64,000 nt of DNA from Candidatus Omnitrophota bacterium. GTDB taxonomy: Bacteria; Omnitrophota; Omnitrophia; Omnitrophales; JACROU01. The position numbers and the translations under genes were made by a program. Location: contig JAJDCD010000023.1 in the NCBI GenBank assembly GCA_029261035.1, forward strand, positions 558,001 to 622,000. Direction: 5' to 3'. Positions 43,019 to 52,292 of this stretch are shown one piece after another (the first letter of the stretch is position 1; each line of letters starts with the position of its first letter). The notes under the pieces were generated by a model. That model was not told the origin of the DNA. It did not search any database and saw nothing but the letters and a program-made list of their open reading frames with translations.

Positions 43019-43050
43019 AAAGTGGTGGCCATTAATTTGACCACCACTTT
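43019..43050 (+). terminator. Attenuating hairpin between pstS and pstC
   Basis: AAGTGGTGG (about 43020-43028) pairs with CCACCACTT (43041-43049) over a loop of about 12 bases; the tail TTGTTT is weakly T-rich. It lies within the operon, 22 bases before the pstC ATG. Confidence 0.65.
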
Positions 43051-43070
43051 GTTTGCATTAAAAAGGTAAT

Positions 43071-44012
43071 ATGAAAGATCTCGTCAAAAAAAAGCATTTA
43101 TTCAATTCTGAGTGGTTCATCGAAAAGACACTTTTATTTGCAGGAGTGTCTTCTGTTCTAATTATTGCTCTCATTTTCGTTTTTCTTTTCAAAGAAGCTA
43201 TTCTATTTTTCCAAACAAGACCTCCTTTTGACCTTATTGGTATTACTGTATTCGATTCATGGGAAGAGAAAAATATTTTTAAAATGATGTGGCAAGCGGT
43301 GAATGAAACACCTAAATACTCTTTGATTCCTTTAGTGTGCGGTAGTTTTTTAGTGGCGTTTCCAGCAACGGTTATGGCATCTGTTTTTGGTATTGGAGCA
43401 GCTATTTATCTTTCTGAGATTGCTCCAAATAAAGTTAGGGAAACGTTGAAACCATCTCTTGAGCTCCTTGCGAGCATTCCTTCTGTTGTAGTTGGTTTTT
43501 TTATGTTGGCTGTGATTGCTACGATTGTTCAGAATATTACAGGTTCCAAGTTTAGGCTCAACGCATTTGTCGGTGCTCTAGGTGTTGCTTTGGTGACATT
43601 TCCTATTATTGTGAGTATTTCAGAGGATGCTTTGCGTGCAGTTCCCAAAGAGCTTAGAGATGCATCGTATGCATTGGGAGCGTCTAAGTGGCAAACGATT
43701 TGGAATACGGTTCTTCCCGCGGGGGTTTCAGGAATTTCTGCTGCAGTTATCTTAGGCTTCGGAAGAGCTTTAGGGGAGACGATGATTGTTGTTATGGCTA
43801 CAGGAAATGCAGCGTTAGTTACTGGAGATATATTTTCAAGTGTACGAACGATGACAGCAACGATTGCAGCAGAACTGGGTGCGGTAGCTCAAGGAAGCGA
43901 ACACTATTATGCTCTTTTCTTAGTAGGTGCTGTTTTGTTTACGATTACCTTTATATTAAATTTATGTTCAGAAATTGTCATTAATCGTATGCGTCAGAAT
44001 TTACGAATGTAA
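43071..44012 (+). CDS. pstC: Phosphate ABC transporter permease PstC
   Basis: A 313-residue inner-membrane permease with six main membrane segments. The ABC-permease EAA-type loop is ELRDASYALGASKWQTIWNTVLPAG near residues 192-216, and GFGRALGETMIVVMATGN is the PstC hallmark. It forms the channel with PstA. It is larger than E. coli PstC in the periplasmic loop after helix 1 (about residues 35-85). Confidence 0.95.
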   Translation: MKDLVKKKHLFNSEWFIEKTLLFAGVSSVLIIALIFVFLFKEAILFFQTRPPFDLIGITVFDSWEEKNIFKMMWQAVNETPKYSLIPLVCGSFLVAFPATVMASVFGIGAAIYLSEIAPNKVRETLKPSLELLASIPSVVVGFFMLAVIATIVQNITGSKFRLNAFVGALGVALVTFPIIVSISEDALRAVPKELRDASYALGASKWQTIWNTVLPAGVSGISAAVILGFGRALGETMIVVMATGNAALVTGDIFSSVRTMTATIAAELGAVAQGSEHYYALFLVGAVLFTITFILNLCSEIVINRMRQNLRM

Positions 44013-44025
44013 AAGAGAAAATAAC

Positions 44026-45000
44026 ATGAAAACACCATTAGTTAAGCCAAACAAAGATTTATACCATAACCAGATGGATAAAAATAAAATCACAGAAGCT
44101 TTCTGGATTTTTTTAACTCGTGTTTTTACTCTATTTCCTTTGGTTTGTCTTTTTGCGTTGTTAGCTAAAATTGTATTAGAAGGCTACGGAATTATTTCTT
44201 GGGAATTTTTATTTCAACCTCCTAAAGATGGTATGGAAGCGGGTGGAATTTTACCTTGTATTTTTGGAACAATTGCAATTACGTTGTTTATGATTTTGAT
44301 GGCGCTACCCCTGGGTGTTGGAGCTGCTATTTATTTGGTTGAGTATGGGGGTGATAATAAGTTGGTGCGTATTATTCGGGCTGCAGTCAATAATTTAGCA
44401 GGTGTTCCTTCAATTGTATTTGGACTCTTTGGGCTAGGTTTTTTTATTTTATTTGTGGGGCGTAATTTAGATGCTGTTTTAAATACAGGACTTTTATTTG
44501 GACAACCTTGTTTATTATGGGCTTCGGCAACACTTGCAGTTCTTGTGCTTCCGGTGATTATTGTTTCCACAGAAGAAGCGTTGAACTCGGTTCCTCAGAG
44601 TCATCGAGATGCTGCGCTGGCTTTGGGTGCTACAAAGTGGCAAACAATTTGGACTGTGGTACTTCCTCAAGCTAGAGGAGGGATTTTAACGGGGGCTATT
44701 CTTTCTATTAGTCGTGGAGCAGGCGATACGGCACCGATTTTATTTACAGGGTGTGCTTACTTTTTACCCCACTTGCCTGTAACGGAATTGTTTGGTTTTA
44801 TTCCTATGGTTAATCCGTTTGATCAATTTATGGCGTTAACGTATCATATTTTTATTATGGCGACTCAATCAATTAATGTGGAAAGAACACTTCCAATTCA
44901 ATATGGAACGACACTGGTGTTAATTGCTTTGACTTTTTTGCTTAACTTCTTTGCTATTATGCTTCGAATTCACTTTAGAAAAAAGTTGAGGGTAAACTAA
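44026..45000 (+). CDS. pstA: Phosphate ABC transporter permease PstA
   Basis: A 324-residue permease, partner of PstC, with six membrane segments. The ABC loop is HRDAALALGATKWQTIWTVVLPQARGG and the following SRGAGDTAPILFTG is the PstA signature. The ATG at 44026 is preceded by AAGAGA; the frame runs 17 codons further into pstC without a site, and a second ATG lies 16 codons downstream. A cytoplasmic leader of about 30 residues precedes the first membrane segment. Confidence 0.94.
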   Translation: MKTPLVKPNKDLYHNQMDKNKITEAFWIFLTRVFTLFPLVCLFALLAKIVLEGYGIISWEFLFQPPKDGMEAGGILPCIFGTIAITLFMILMALPLGVGAAIYLVEYGGDNKLVRIIRAAVNNLAGVPSIVFGLFGLGFFILFVGRNLDAVLNTGLLFGQPCLLWASATLAVLVLPVIIVSTEEALNSVPQSHRDAALALGATKWQTIWTVVLPQARGGILTGAILSISRGAGDTAPILFTGCAYFLPHLPVTELFGFIPMVNPFDQFMALTYHIFIMATQSINVERTLPIQYGTTLVLIALTFLLNFFAIMLRIHFRKKLRVN

Positions 45001-45012
45001 TCCAAGGAGACA

Positions 45013-45849
45013 ATGAATATTATGTCAAACGAGTTAGGGACTATAGACAAAAATCAAATGAGTGTACATTCTGATATGCAAACAAATTTGGAAAATCAGA
45101 TTAAAATACAAGCCAAAGATTTAAATTTGTTTTATGGCGATAATCATGCGCTAAAAAATATTCATATGAATATTCGAGAAAAAGCAGCTACGGCTTTGAT
45201 TGGACCTTCAGGTTGTGGAAAATCTACTTTCTTAAGAACTTTAAACCGCATGAATGATACGATTCCAGGCGTCCGAAGGACAGGTGAGATTAATTTAGAT
45301 GGGGTTAATATTTATGACTCTAAAATTGATGTTGTGGCTTTAAGACGTGTTATAGGGATGGTCTTTCAGAAATCAAACCCATTTCCAAAAAGCATTTATG
45401 AAAATGTGGCCTATGGATTGCGCTTAATTGGAATGAAAAACAAAACAGAATTAGATGAGATTGTTGAGCATAGTTTGAAGCAATCAGCTCTTTGGAAAGA
45501 AATTAAAGATCGTCTCCATGAATCAGCCCTTCAACTTTCTGGAGGTCAACAACAGCGTCTTTGTATTGCCAGAGCTCTAGCCGTGAGTCCTGAAGTTATT
45601 TTGATGGACGAACCCGCATCTGCTTTGGATCCGATCTCGACAGCAAAAATTGAAGAATTGATTCATCAACTTAAAGAAAATTATACGATTGTTATTGTCA
45701 CACACAATATGCAGCAAGCGGCACGCGTGAGTGATTACACAGCCTATTTTTATATGGGTGATATGGTAGAGTTTGACGATACAAAGAAAATTTTTACGAA
45801 TCCAGAAAAAAAAGAAACAGAAGATTATATAACCGGAAGATTTGGGTGA
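45013..45849 (+). CDS. pstB: Phosphate ABC transporter ATPase
   Basis: A 278-residue ATP-binding protein. Walker A is [12 protein letters not shown] (about residues 66-77), the signature is [15 protein letters not shown], and Walker B is [29 protein letters not shown] at the start and [19 protein letters not shown] at the end are PstB-specific. The ATG at 45013 lies 3 bases after AAGGAG and a second at 45022 lies 12 bases after it, so the true start is uncertain by three codons. It energises PstCA. Confidence 0.96.
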   Translation: MNIMSNELGTIDKNQMSVHSDMQTNLENQIKIQAKDLNLFYGDNHALKNIHMNIREKAATALIGPSGCGKSTFLRTLNRMNDTIPGVRRTGEINLDGVNIYDSKIDVVALRRVIGMVFQKSNPFPKSIYENVAYGLRLIGMKNKTELDEIVEHSLKQSALWKEIKDRLHESALQLSGGQQQRLCIARALAVSPEVILMDEPASALDPISTAKIEELIHQLKENYTIVIVTHNMQQAARVSDYTAYFYMGDMVEFDDTKKIFTNPEKKETEDYITGRFG

Positions 45850-45899
45850 TTCATTTTCAGTTTTTGTAATAACGGAATATTTATAAAAGAGGATAAATT

Positions 45900-46568
45900 A
45901 TGGCCAGACATTTTCATGAAGAACTTAAAGATTTAAAACAGAGTTTGCTTAAAATGGGTTTGATGGTTGAAGAGGCTATTGAGAATGCAATCGATGCTTT
46001 TTTAAACCAAGATAGCGAGATTGCAAGAAGAGTAATTAAAGGAGATGCTGTCATTAATCATCAAGAAATAGAGATAGATGATAACGGGCATGCTCTTTTG
46101 GCTTTGGGACAACCCATGGCTGTAGACTTAAGAATGATCACAGGTATTTTAAAGATCAATAGCGATTTAGAACGCATGGGTGACCACGCTGTTAATATTG
46201 CTCAGCATACGCTTTATTTGTTGGAGAGTGAGCCTCTTAAAGAAGAAGGGGTTATGGTGTCCATGGCAGAAGCTGTAAAAAAAATGCTTAAAGATACGTT
46301 AGAGGCCTTTATTAATGCGGATGTTGAGTTGGCCCGTGCTGTATTAAAGCAGGATGATGAGGTGGATAGTTTAAATAGTGATCTTTATTTTAAGTTGTTG
46401 AAGGTGATGGAAGGTGAGTCAAAGCTAGTTAAGCCAGGTATTAATTTAATTTCTTTAGGACATGACTTGGAACGAATCGCTGATTTATGCAATAATATCG
46501 CTGAAGATATTGTGTACATGAAATTGGGTACAGAAATAAGGCATCCTGCTGACACCCAAACCAAATAA
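45900..46568 (+). CDS. phoU: Phosphate-transport regulator PhoU
   Basis: A 222-residue all-helical protein of two PhoU three-helix bundles (about residues 8-100 and 115-205). It includes [18 protein letters not shown]-like start residues, [16 protein letters not shown] and [18 protein letters not shown], the metal-binding Asp/Glu motifs of each bundle. PhoU couples Pst to PhoR and prevents excess phosphate uptake. It follows pstB by 50 bases with AGAGGAT before its ATG and ends the pst operon. Confidence 0.95.
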   Translation: MARHFHEELKDLKQSLLKMGLMVEEAIENAIDAFLNQDSEIARRVIKGDAVINHQEIEIDDNGHALLALGQPMAVDLRMITGILKINSDLERMGDHAVNIAQHTLYLLESEPLKEEGVMVSMAEAVKKMLKDTLEAFINADVELARAVLKQDDEVDSLNSDLYFKLLKVMEGESKLVKPGINLISLGHDLERIADLCNNIAEDIVYMKLGTEIRHPADTQTK

Positions 46569-46600
46569 CTATAGAAATTAATAAGAGAGGGAAGAAAGAT

Positions 46601-47347
46601 ATGTCGAAATTAGTGTTGCTCCGTCACGGGCAGAGTCAGTGGAATTTAGATAATCGTTTTACAGGATGGCATGATGTGGATCTGACTGAGAGAGGTGTTG
46701 GAGAAGCTCGTAATGCTGGAAAAGTTATTAAAGATGAAGGAATTCAGTTTGATGTGGCCTTTACTTCTGTTTTGAAGCGTGCAATTAGAACGTTGTGGCT
46801 TTCTTTGGATGAGTTGGATCAGATGTGGCTTCCTGTGATTCGTACTTGGAAGTTGAATGAAAGACATTATGGAGCGTTGCAAGGTTTAAATAAATTAGAA
46901 ACAGTTGAAAAGTTTGGAGAAGAACAAGTTTTAGTTTGGAGACGTAGTTTTGCTACTCCTCCAGAACCTCTTGATGAAAGTGATGAGCGTCACCCTAAAC
47001 ATGATTCTCGTTACAAAGATTTAAAGCCAGAAGATCTTCCAGCAACAGAGTCTTTAAAAACAACTTTGGAGCGAGTGATTCCCTATTGGGAAGAGAAGAT
47101 TCTTCCTGAGTTGAAGAAGGGTAAAAATGTAATTGTTGCGGCTCATGGAAATAGCTTGAGAGCTTTGGTGATGCATTTAGATGGAATGTCGGAAGAAGAA
47201 ATTGTGAAATTAAATATTCCTACTGGAATCCCTCTTCTTTATGAGTTTGATGATAATTTAAATCAAACAGGGCATCGTTATTTAGGAGACCCTGCAGCTC
47301 TTAAAGCGGCTCAAGACGAAGTAGCGAATCAAACAAAGAAAAGCTAA
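46601..47347 (+). CDS. gpmA: 2,3-bisphosphoglycerate-dependent phosphoglycerate mutase
   Basis: A 248-residue glycolytic enzyme converting 3- and 2-phosphoglycerate. The phosphorylated His is His9 in [12 protein letters not shown], followed by [26 protein letters not shown] and the second active-site block [11 protein letters not shown]. The length and YGALQGLNK are typical of the cofactor-dependent form. It starts 32 bases after phoU with GAGAGGGA before the ATG; whether it belongs to the pst transcript is not clear. Confidence 0.97.
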   Translation: MSKLVLLRHGQSQWNLDNRFTGWHDVDLTERGVGEARNAGKVIKDEGIQFDVAFTSVLKRAIRTLWLSLDELDQMWLPVIRTWKLNERHYGALQGLNKLETVEKFGEEQVLVWRRSFATPPEPLDESDERHPKHDSRYKDLKPEDLPATESLKTTLERVIPYWEEKILPELKKGKNVIVAAHGNSLRALVMHLDGMSEEEIVKLNIPTGIPLLYEFDDNLNQTGHRYLGDPAALKAAQDEVANQTKKS

Positions 47348-47355
47348 ATGAGAAC

Positions 47356-47389
47356 ACAACTTAGACGTACATAGTACGTCTCAAGTTGT
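47356..47389 (+). terminator. Long hairpin after gpmA
   Basis: ACAACTT and GACGTAC (47356-47370) pair with GTACGTC and AAGTTGT (47374-47389) with a small bulge and an ATA loop, starting 8 bases after the gpmA stop. The T-run is absent, so it may be a mRNA-end structure. Confidence 0.6.
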
Positions 47390-47402
47390 CCGTTCGAATT
47401 TA

Positions 47403-47486
47403 TTCTGAGAAGGCACGGCCCAGTGCCGCCGAAGGATCTGCCGGTACCAAGTCTGAGATTGTCACGACTCCTAGGATGACAATTTG
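47403..47486. repeat. TTCTGAG ... GAAGGATCT repeat remnant
   Basis: TTCTGAGAAGG, a GGCAC/GTGCC hairpin, CCGAAGGATCT and AGGATGACAATTTG follow each other in gene-free DNA. The words match the better-preserved element at 58858-58952, so this is probably a decayed or variant copy. Confidence 0.45.
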
Positions 47487-47533
47487 TCTATTTCTTCTAT
47501 TCCCAAAAAACTAAAGAATTAATTTTAACGTCC

Positions 47534-47563
47534 AAAGTGCCAGGCCTTTAAGCCTGGCACTTT
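47534..47563 (+). terminator. Perfect palindromic hairpin before acs
   Basis: A perfect 12-bp stem (47534-47545 with 47552-47563), AAAGTGCCAGGC and its complement, around CTTTAA. It lies just before the acs promoter, can insulate acs from upstream transcription, and is similar to the hairpin at 2122. Confidence 0.7.
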
Positions 47564-47567
47564 TCCA

Positions 47568-47576
47568 TGCTATAAT
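47568..47576 (+). promoter_or_regulatory. Extended -10 promoter of acs
   Basis: TGCTATAAT at 47568-47576 is a perfect extended -10 element; the -35 region falls inside the preceding palindrome. Transcription would start about 35 bases before the ATG, leaving room for the AAGGAG site. Confidence 0.6.
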
Positions 47577-47617
47577 ATCCTCTCATTTTTTCACTCCATA
47601 TCTTAAGGAGACCGTTT

Positions 47618-49573
47618 ATGTCAACTGACTCTCTCGATGATCTTTTAAAAGAAGAACGCATTTTTCCTCCTTCTTCTGATTTTCAACAAAAAGCCAATTT
47701 TAAGGACGCTTCCATTTATGAGAAAGCTCTGTCTGACCCTGAAAGTTATTGGTCTGATTGGGCAAAGAAACTAGATTGGTTCGAGCCATGGAAAGAAGTT
47801 TTGAAATGGAATCCTCCACATGCGGAATGGTTTGTGGGTGGGAAGATTAATGCTTGTTATAACTGTGTAGACCGTCACGCTGCGAATCCTGATAGAAAAA
47901 ATAAGAAAGCGATTATATTTGAGGGAGAGCAAGGAGAAGTTCGGACTCTTACTTATGAGGAGTTGCTTAAAGAAGTAAGTCGTTTCGCAAATGTGCTTAA
48001 AAATTTAGGAGTGGGTAAGGGAGATCGTATTGCGATTTACATGCCCATGGTTCCAGAGGTGATGATTGCTTGTTTGGCATCTGCTCGGATTGGGGCGGTT
48101 CATAATGTTGTTTTTGGCGGATTTAGTGCGGAATCTTTAGCAGATCGAATTCAAGATTCTTCAGCGAAAGTTCTAATTACAGGGGATTATGGTTGGAGAA
48201 GAGGTAAGAAGATTTTATTAAAAAAAGCGGCTGATGAATCGTTGGATACTTGTCCAACAATTGAAAATGTGATTGTTCTAGGACGAGAAGGAAAGTCATC
48301 AGAGGATTGTCAGATGAAAGAAGGGCGTGACCATTGGTGGCATGATTTAATCCAGGATGTGAATGATGTGTGTGCTCCAGAACCTATGGATGCAGAAGAT
48401 ATGCTCTTTGTTCTCTATACTTCGGGGACGACCGGAAAGCCTAAGGGTATTGTGCATACAACTGGAGGATATCTCACGGGAGTTTATGCGACGACGCAAT
48501 GGGTTTTTGATTTAAAAGAAGACGACATTTTTTGGTGTACAGCTGATATTGGTTGGGTAACGGGACACAGTTATGTGACTTATGGTCCTTTAGCGAATGG
48601 GGCGACAGTTTTGATTTATGAGGGTTCTCCGGATTGGCCAGAGAAGAGTCGGTTCTGGGAAATGGTAGAGAAACATAAAGTAAGTATTTTTTATACAGCA
48701 CCTACAGCCATTCGTGCTTTTATGAAATGGGGTACTGAGTGGATTGATAAAACAGACCTTTCTTCTTTGCGTCTTTTGGGATCCGTTGGAGAACCCATTA
48801 ATCCTGAAGCATGGATGTGGTATCACAAAAATATAGGAAAAGAAAATTGCCCTATTGTAGATACGTGGTGGCAAACAGAAACAGGGGCGATTATGATTAC
48901 GCCACTTCCGGGAGTTGTGACAACAAAACCGGGTTCTGCTACGAAAGCTTTTCCTGGAATTTCTGCCACTGTTCTTAATGAACAAGGAGAAGAAATTACT
49001 TCGGGTGGAGGTTATGTGGCTATTAATAAACCTTGGCCTTCCATGTTGCGCACCATTTTAAATGATGATGAGAGATTTAAAGAACAGTATTGGTCTAAGT
49101 GGGATGGGATTTATTTTCCTGGAGATGGAGTTAAGAGAGATGAGGATGGAGACTTTTGGTTTTTGGGTCGAGTGGATGATGTGATGAATATTTCGGGACA
49201 TCGGCTTGGAACGGCTGAGGTAGAGAGTGCTCTTGTAGATCATCAGAAGGTTGCGGAGTCTGCTGTTGTGAGTAAGCCTCATGAAATTAAGGGAGAGGGT
49301 ATTGTTGCTTTTGTTACTTTGAAAGAAGGGCAAGAGGCGAGTGATGCGTTGAAGGATGAGTTGAAGCAGCATGTGGTGAAGAAGATTGGGGCGATTGCGA
49401 GGCCGGAGGAGATTTTGTTTTCTGTGGATTTACCGAAGACTAGGTCGGGGAAGATTATGCGGAGGTTGTTGAAGGATATTGCGCTTGGGAAGGCTTTGGG
49501 GGATACGACTACGTTGGCGGATCCGAATGTTGTTGCGGAGTTGAAGGAGAAGTACGAAGGAAAAGAGGGGTAG
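47618..49573 (+). CDS. acs: Acetyl-CoA synthetase
   Basis: A 651-residue AMP-forming acetate-CoA ligase. Residue landmarks are the N-terminal [15 protein letters not shown], the ATP loop [11 protein letters not shown] (A3), [13 protein letters not shown] (A5), and the catalytic Lys in [15 protein letters not shown] near the end (A10). Length and order match Acs exactly. The conserved Lys is the usual site of regulatory acetylation, although no Pat or CobB gene is seen here. It makes acetyl-CoA from acetate and thus feeds the glyoxylate or oxoacid pathways. AAGGAG precedes the ATG. A structured element follows its stop. Confidence 0.97.
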   Translation: MSTDSLDDLLKEERIFPPSSDFQQKANFKDASIYEKALSDPESYWSDWAKKLDWFEPWKEVLKWNPPHAEWFVGGKINACYNCVDRHAANPDRKNKKAIIFEGEQGEVRTLTYEELLKEVSRFANVLKNLGVGKGDRIAIYMPMVPEVMIACLASARIGAVHNVVFGGFSAESLADRIQDSSAKVLITGDYGWRRGKKILLKKAADESLDTCPTIENVIVLGREGKSSEDCQMKEGRDHWWHDLIQDVNDVCAPEPMDAEDMLFVLYTSGTTGKPKGIVHTTGGYLTGVYATTQWVFDLKEDDIFWCTADIGWVTGHSYVTYGPLANGATVLIYEGSPDWPEKSRFWEMVEKHKVSIFYTAPTAIRAFMKWGTEWIDKTDLSSLRLLGSVGEPINPEAWMWYHKNIGKENCPIVDTWWQTETGAIMITPLPGVVTTKPGSATKAFPGISATVLNEQGEEITSGGGYVAINKPWPSMLRTILNDDERFKEQYWSKWDGIYFPGDGVKRDEDGDFWFLGRVDDVMNISGHRLGTAEVESALVDHQKVAESAVVSKPHEIKGEGIVAFVTLKEGQEASDALKDELKQHVVKKIGAIARPEEILFSVDLPKTRSGKIMRRLLKDIALGKALGDTTTLADPNVVAELKEKYEGKEG

Positions 49574-49591
49574 TTGTAATGTTTCGTCGTC

Positions 49592-49743
49592 GGAAATAGC
49601 ATTTCTCCGGCGCTCAGACATGCTCGGGCTTTGCCCTGCGCAACTCGCGGCGGAGAAATGCTATTTCCTCCTCCTAGAGAGTATGTACAATCTTTGGGGT
49701 TTGTGGGCAGGTAAAAAAGCGTGGCATCGAGCCACGCTTTTTT
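49592..49743 (+). ncRNA. Two-hairpin structured element, copy 1
   Basis: This lies in the 336-base gene-free stretch 49574-49909. Hairpin 1: an 18-bp perfect outer stem (49592-49609 with 49651-49668) encloses CGGCGCTCAGACA on the 5-prime side (49608-49620), a variable inner hairpin GGGC-TTT-GCCC (626-636 of 49xxx) and AACTCGCGGCGGAGAA (49642-49657). Hairpin 2: AAAAAAGCGTGGC (49713-49725), loop ATCGA, and its complement (49731-49743), with a T-tail that makes a terminator. The conserved strands and the GGC-ATCGA-GCC core recur at 63418-63565 with different stems. It could be an RNA, a terminator-linked element or a single-stranded-DNA-folding mobile site. The assignment as RNA is inference. 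Confidence 0.55.
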
Positions 49744-49829
49744 AATTCGTGATGTGCTTCAGCGCAATAAACCTCTTCCGGTCTGCGGTCTCGTTTTTTT
49801 TAGCTCCCGACCGACGGTCTCGAATCTTC

Positions 49830-49860
49830 TGTCATCCCCGAAATCTTTTGTCGGGGATCC
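49830..49860. repeat. TGTCATCCCCGA/TCGGGGATCC hairpin repeat
   Basis: TGTCATCCCCGA (49830-49841) pairs at its end with TCGGGGATCC (49851-49860). It is a variant of the repeat at 35758. It lies in the leader region before the SDR gene and does not encode protein. Confidence 0.55.
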
Positions 49861-49909
49861 AGTAAGCAAAGGAATATCGCTTCACGAAAAAAAGGACAAA
49901 GGGGTTTTG

Positions 49910-50740
49910 ATGATCGACTTATTAATTTTAGGGTGTGGTTATGTTGGTACTGCTGTAGGTAAGGAATTTGTTCAGCAAGGAAAGTCTGTTGTGGGAGTTG
50001 TGCGCTCGGATAAGCGGTTGGGGGCTTTGAAAGAGGTTGGGGTTGAGCCTTTGCTTTTGGATCTGAGGCAATCAAAAGTTATCGAAGAGCTTCCGGAAGC
50101 GCGCTGGGTTTTGATTTGTCCTTCTGCGGGGGGGCAGGATGTTGAGTTGTATCAGGCTGTTTATGTGGATTTGGTTCGTAACTTTTTGGATAACTATTTA
50201 TTTATTTCTTCGATAGAAAAGTGTGTTTATACATCGAGTACGGGTGTTTATTCTCAGTGTCATGGAGAGTGGGTGGATGAAGATACTTATCCTCAACCCT
50301 TAACGGAAAGAGCTAAGATTCTTCTTCATGCTGAGCAACAACTTCTTCAAAGTTCTGTACCTTCTATTATTTTTAGATTGTCTGGTATTTATGGTCCGAA
50401 TAGAAGTCGAATTAGTTCGATTCAATCGGGAGAGGTTTCTCTGGAGGGTAAAGAACGTTTTGGAAATATGATTCATTTAGAGGATATTGTTCAAGGAGTG
50501 CGGTTGCTTTTTGAAAAAGGGTCTTCGGGTGAAACTTATTTGGGAGGGGATGATGCCCCTTTTAAACAAGCGGAGTTTTATGGGTGGTTAATTGATAGGC
50601 TCAATTTAAAACAAGCGGAGTTTCATTTTGGTAATAACAGTCCAGAAGGTAAGCGTTGCAGTAATAAAAAAATAAAAGCTCTTGGATTCAAACCTAAATA
50701 CCCTACTTTTCGAGAAGGGTACGAGAGTTTTTTGAAGTAA
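49910..50740 (+). CDS. NAD(P)-binding SDR-like protein, YeeZ type
   Basis: A 276-residue Rossmann protein of the extended SDR family, nearest the YeeZ group. It begins with LLILGCGYVGTAVGKEFVQQG (the GxGxxG nucleotide loop), has a short VYTSSTGVYSQCHGEW segment in place of a full active site, then IIFRLSGIYGPNRSRI and GNMIHLEDIVQGV. Substrates are unknown. The ATG at 49910 follows AAAGGGG by 5 bases. The frame is open 63 codons further upstream, but that part overlaps a dispersed repeat and does not look like protein. It converges with the flavoprotein gene, with no bases between stops. Confidence 0.8.
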   Translation: MIDLLILGCGYVGTAVGKEFVQQGKSVVGVVRSDKRLGALKEVGVEPLLLDLRQSKVIEELPEARWVLICPSAGGQDVELYQAVYVDLVRNFLDNYLFISSIEKCVYTSSTGVYSQCHGEWVDEDTYPQPLTERAKILLHAEQQLLQSSVPSIIFRLSGIYGPNRSRISSIQSGEVSLEGKERFGNMIHLEDIVQGVRLLFEKGSSGETYLGGDDAPFKQAEFYGWLIDRLNLKQAEFHFGNNSPEGKRCSNKKIKALGFKPKYPTFREGYESFLK

Positions 50741-52180
50741 TTATTTTCCTCGTCTAAAAGAATGAAATTTTTCTACTAATTTTAAGATACCTTCGGGTTT
50801 GTGGGCTTTTTTCCAGGCGCCTGCTGCGTATTTGATCGCTTCTCCCATGGTTGGATAAACATGAATCGTGCCTAGGATTTTGTTTAAACCCATTCCGTAT
50901 TTTTTTGCGAATACAAATTCTGGAAGTAAGTCTCCTGCGTGATATCCACAAATGGTTACTCCTAAAATCTCATCTTTATTTGGAGGGGTTAGTACTTTGA
51001 TCATTCCGTAGTCTTCAGAGTCTGTGATGGCGCGGTCGAGGTCATCTAAAGGGTACACAGTTAGTTCATAAGGGATGTTTTGTTCTTTTGCTTCCTTTTC
51101 GTTGAGACCGACACGACCGATTTCGGGATCGGTGTAGGTGCACCAAGGTGTGATACTGAGATCCACTTTGAATTTAGCGAAGGGAGAGAAGAGTCCGTTC
51201 ACGGCACAGTACCAAGCCTGATGGGCTGCCATGTGGGTAAATTGATAAGGGCTGGTTACGTCTCCGCAGGCAAATATGTTCTTGATGTTGGTTCGACTAA
51301 AAGCATCTGTTTTAATTCGACCTCGATCATCAAGTTCAACCCCTAATTCTTCTAAGCCAAAACCTTTTGTTCTTGGAACACGTCCCACTGCAGATAGAAG
51401 TTCATCAAATTCGATTTCTTCTGTTTTTTCAGAACCTTTTTCTTTAACGAGTAAGTATTTTTTACCATCGCGAACTTCAATTTTTTCTGTAATTGTATTG
51501 AGCCTGAGTTCAACCCCTTCTTTTTGCATATGTCTTTCCATAACTTCAATGACGTCGTCATCCTCTCGAGGAAGAAGTTGATGGTGACGTTGAATTAGAA
51601 TAACCTTAGTTTTCATACGTGCAAAGGCTTGTCCTAATTCACATCCAATAGGACCTCCGCCAATAACGACAAGGCGTTTGGGTTGTTTGCGAATAGTCCA
51701 AATGTTATCGGTGTGATAATAGTCAATATTTTCGATCCCAGGAATTCGAGGGGCTGCAGGAAATCCACCAGTGGCAATGATAATATTTTTTGTGGTTAAA
51801 ACTTTTCCGTCCACTTGAACCTTGTTCGGAGATAAAATTTTTGCTTCTCCTTGATAACAATCAACCCCTAATTTGGAGTATCGTTCAACAGAGTCGTGAG
51901 GTTCTATTTTTTTAATAACACTTTGAACACGTTCCATAATTTCGGCAAAATCAAACTCCGCTGTTGCATTTGTGAATCCAAAATCTTTGTGACGATTCAC
52001 ATGGGATAGAAAGGTGGTGCTTCGGATAAGAGCTTTGCTGGGTACACAACCTGTGTTTAAACAATCCCCGCCCATTTTATGTTTTTCGATGAGAGCAACT
52101 TTAGCTTTAACAACAGAAGCGATGTAAGCTGATACAAGTCCTCCAGAGCCTGCTCCTATAACTACTAAATTGTAATCCAT
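50741..52180 (-). CDS. Mercuric-reductase-like disulfide oxidoreductase
   Basis: A 479-residue class I pyridine-nucleotide-disulfide oxidoreductase. FAD binds at LVVIGAGSGGLVSA; the redox disulfide is Cys40-Cys45 in GGDCLNTGCVPSK. NAD(P) binds at RLVVIGGGPIGCELG, and ACGDVTSPYQFTHMAAHQAW is the second FAD site. The His-Glu dimer motif is in TIHVYPTMGEAIK. It resembles mercuric reductase and dihydrolipoamide dehydrogenase but lacks an N-terminal HMA domain and the C-terminal Cys pair expected of MerA, so it probably has another substrate. It follows the TVP38-family gene on the same strand, a pairing I have seen in other genomes. Confidence 0.88.
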   Translation of the reverse strand: MDYNLVVIGAGSGGLVSAYIASVVKAKVALIEKHKMGGDCLNTGCVPSKALIRSTTFLSHVNRHKDFGFTNATAEFDFAEIMERVQSVIKKIEPHDSVERYSKLGVDCYQGEAKILSPNKVQVDGKVLTTKNIIIATGGFPAAPRIPGIENIDYYHTDNIWTIRKQPKRLVVIGGGPIGCELGQAFARMKTKVILIQRHHQLLPREDDDVIEVMERHMQKEGVELRLNTITEKIEVRDGKKYLLVKEKGSEKTEEIEFDELLSAVGRVPRTKGFGLEELGVELDDRGRIKTDAFSRTNIKNIFACGDVTSPYQFTHMAAHQAWYCAVNGLFSPFAKFKVDLSITPWCTYTDPEIGRVGLNEKEAKEQNIPYELTVYPLDDLDRAITDSEDYGMIKVLTPPNKDEILGVTICGYHAGDLLPEFVFAKKYGMGLNKILGTIHVYPTMGEAIKYAAGAWKKAHKPEGILKLVEKFHSFRRGK

Positions 52181-52200
52181 GTTTTTCTCCTTAATTTTAA

Positions 52201-52282
52201 TAGCGAATAGCGTTTAGCGTAGAGCCCATAGGTCAGCCACCCTCACCCTAGCCCTCTCCCTCCGTCGGAGGGAGAGGGGATA
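52201..52282. repeat. Repeat module downstream of TVP38
   Basis: TAGCGTTTAGCGTAGAGC (52207-52225 region) is followed by a hairpin of CCCTCTCCCTCC and its complement with loop GTC (52252-52278). The first word recurs inverted at 53237-53264, and the hairpin, with the same GTC loop, recurs directly at 53195-53217. It lies between the TVP38 and flavoprotein genes. Confidence 0.65.
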
Positions 52283-52292
52283 AATTTAATGA

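Noticed and set aside
49279-49602. 107-codon minus-strand frame at the end of acs
   Set aside because: It is a shadow of acs; codon pattern and conservation belong to the plus strand.
49713-49743. Hairpin 2 of copy 1 as a simple acs terminator only
   Set aside because: It can terminate transcription, but its loop and closing pairs recur in copy 2 without a T-run, so I treat it as part of the element as well.
49721-49909. 63-codon upstream extension of the SDR gene
   Set aside because: The stretch contains hairpin 2 of the structured element and a dispersed CATCCCCGA repeat; the Rossmann fold starts right after the ATG at 49910, which has its own ribosome-binding site.
50741-52180. True mercuric reductase (merA)
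   Set aside because: No HMA domain, no C-terminal Cys pair and no mer operon genes; only the flavin disulfide core is shared.
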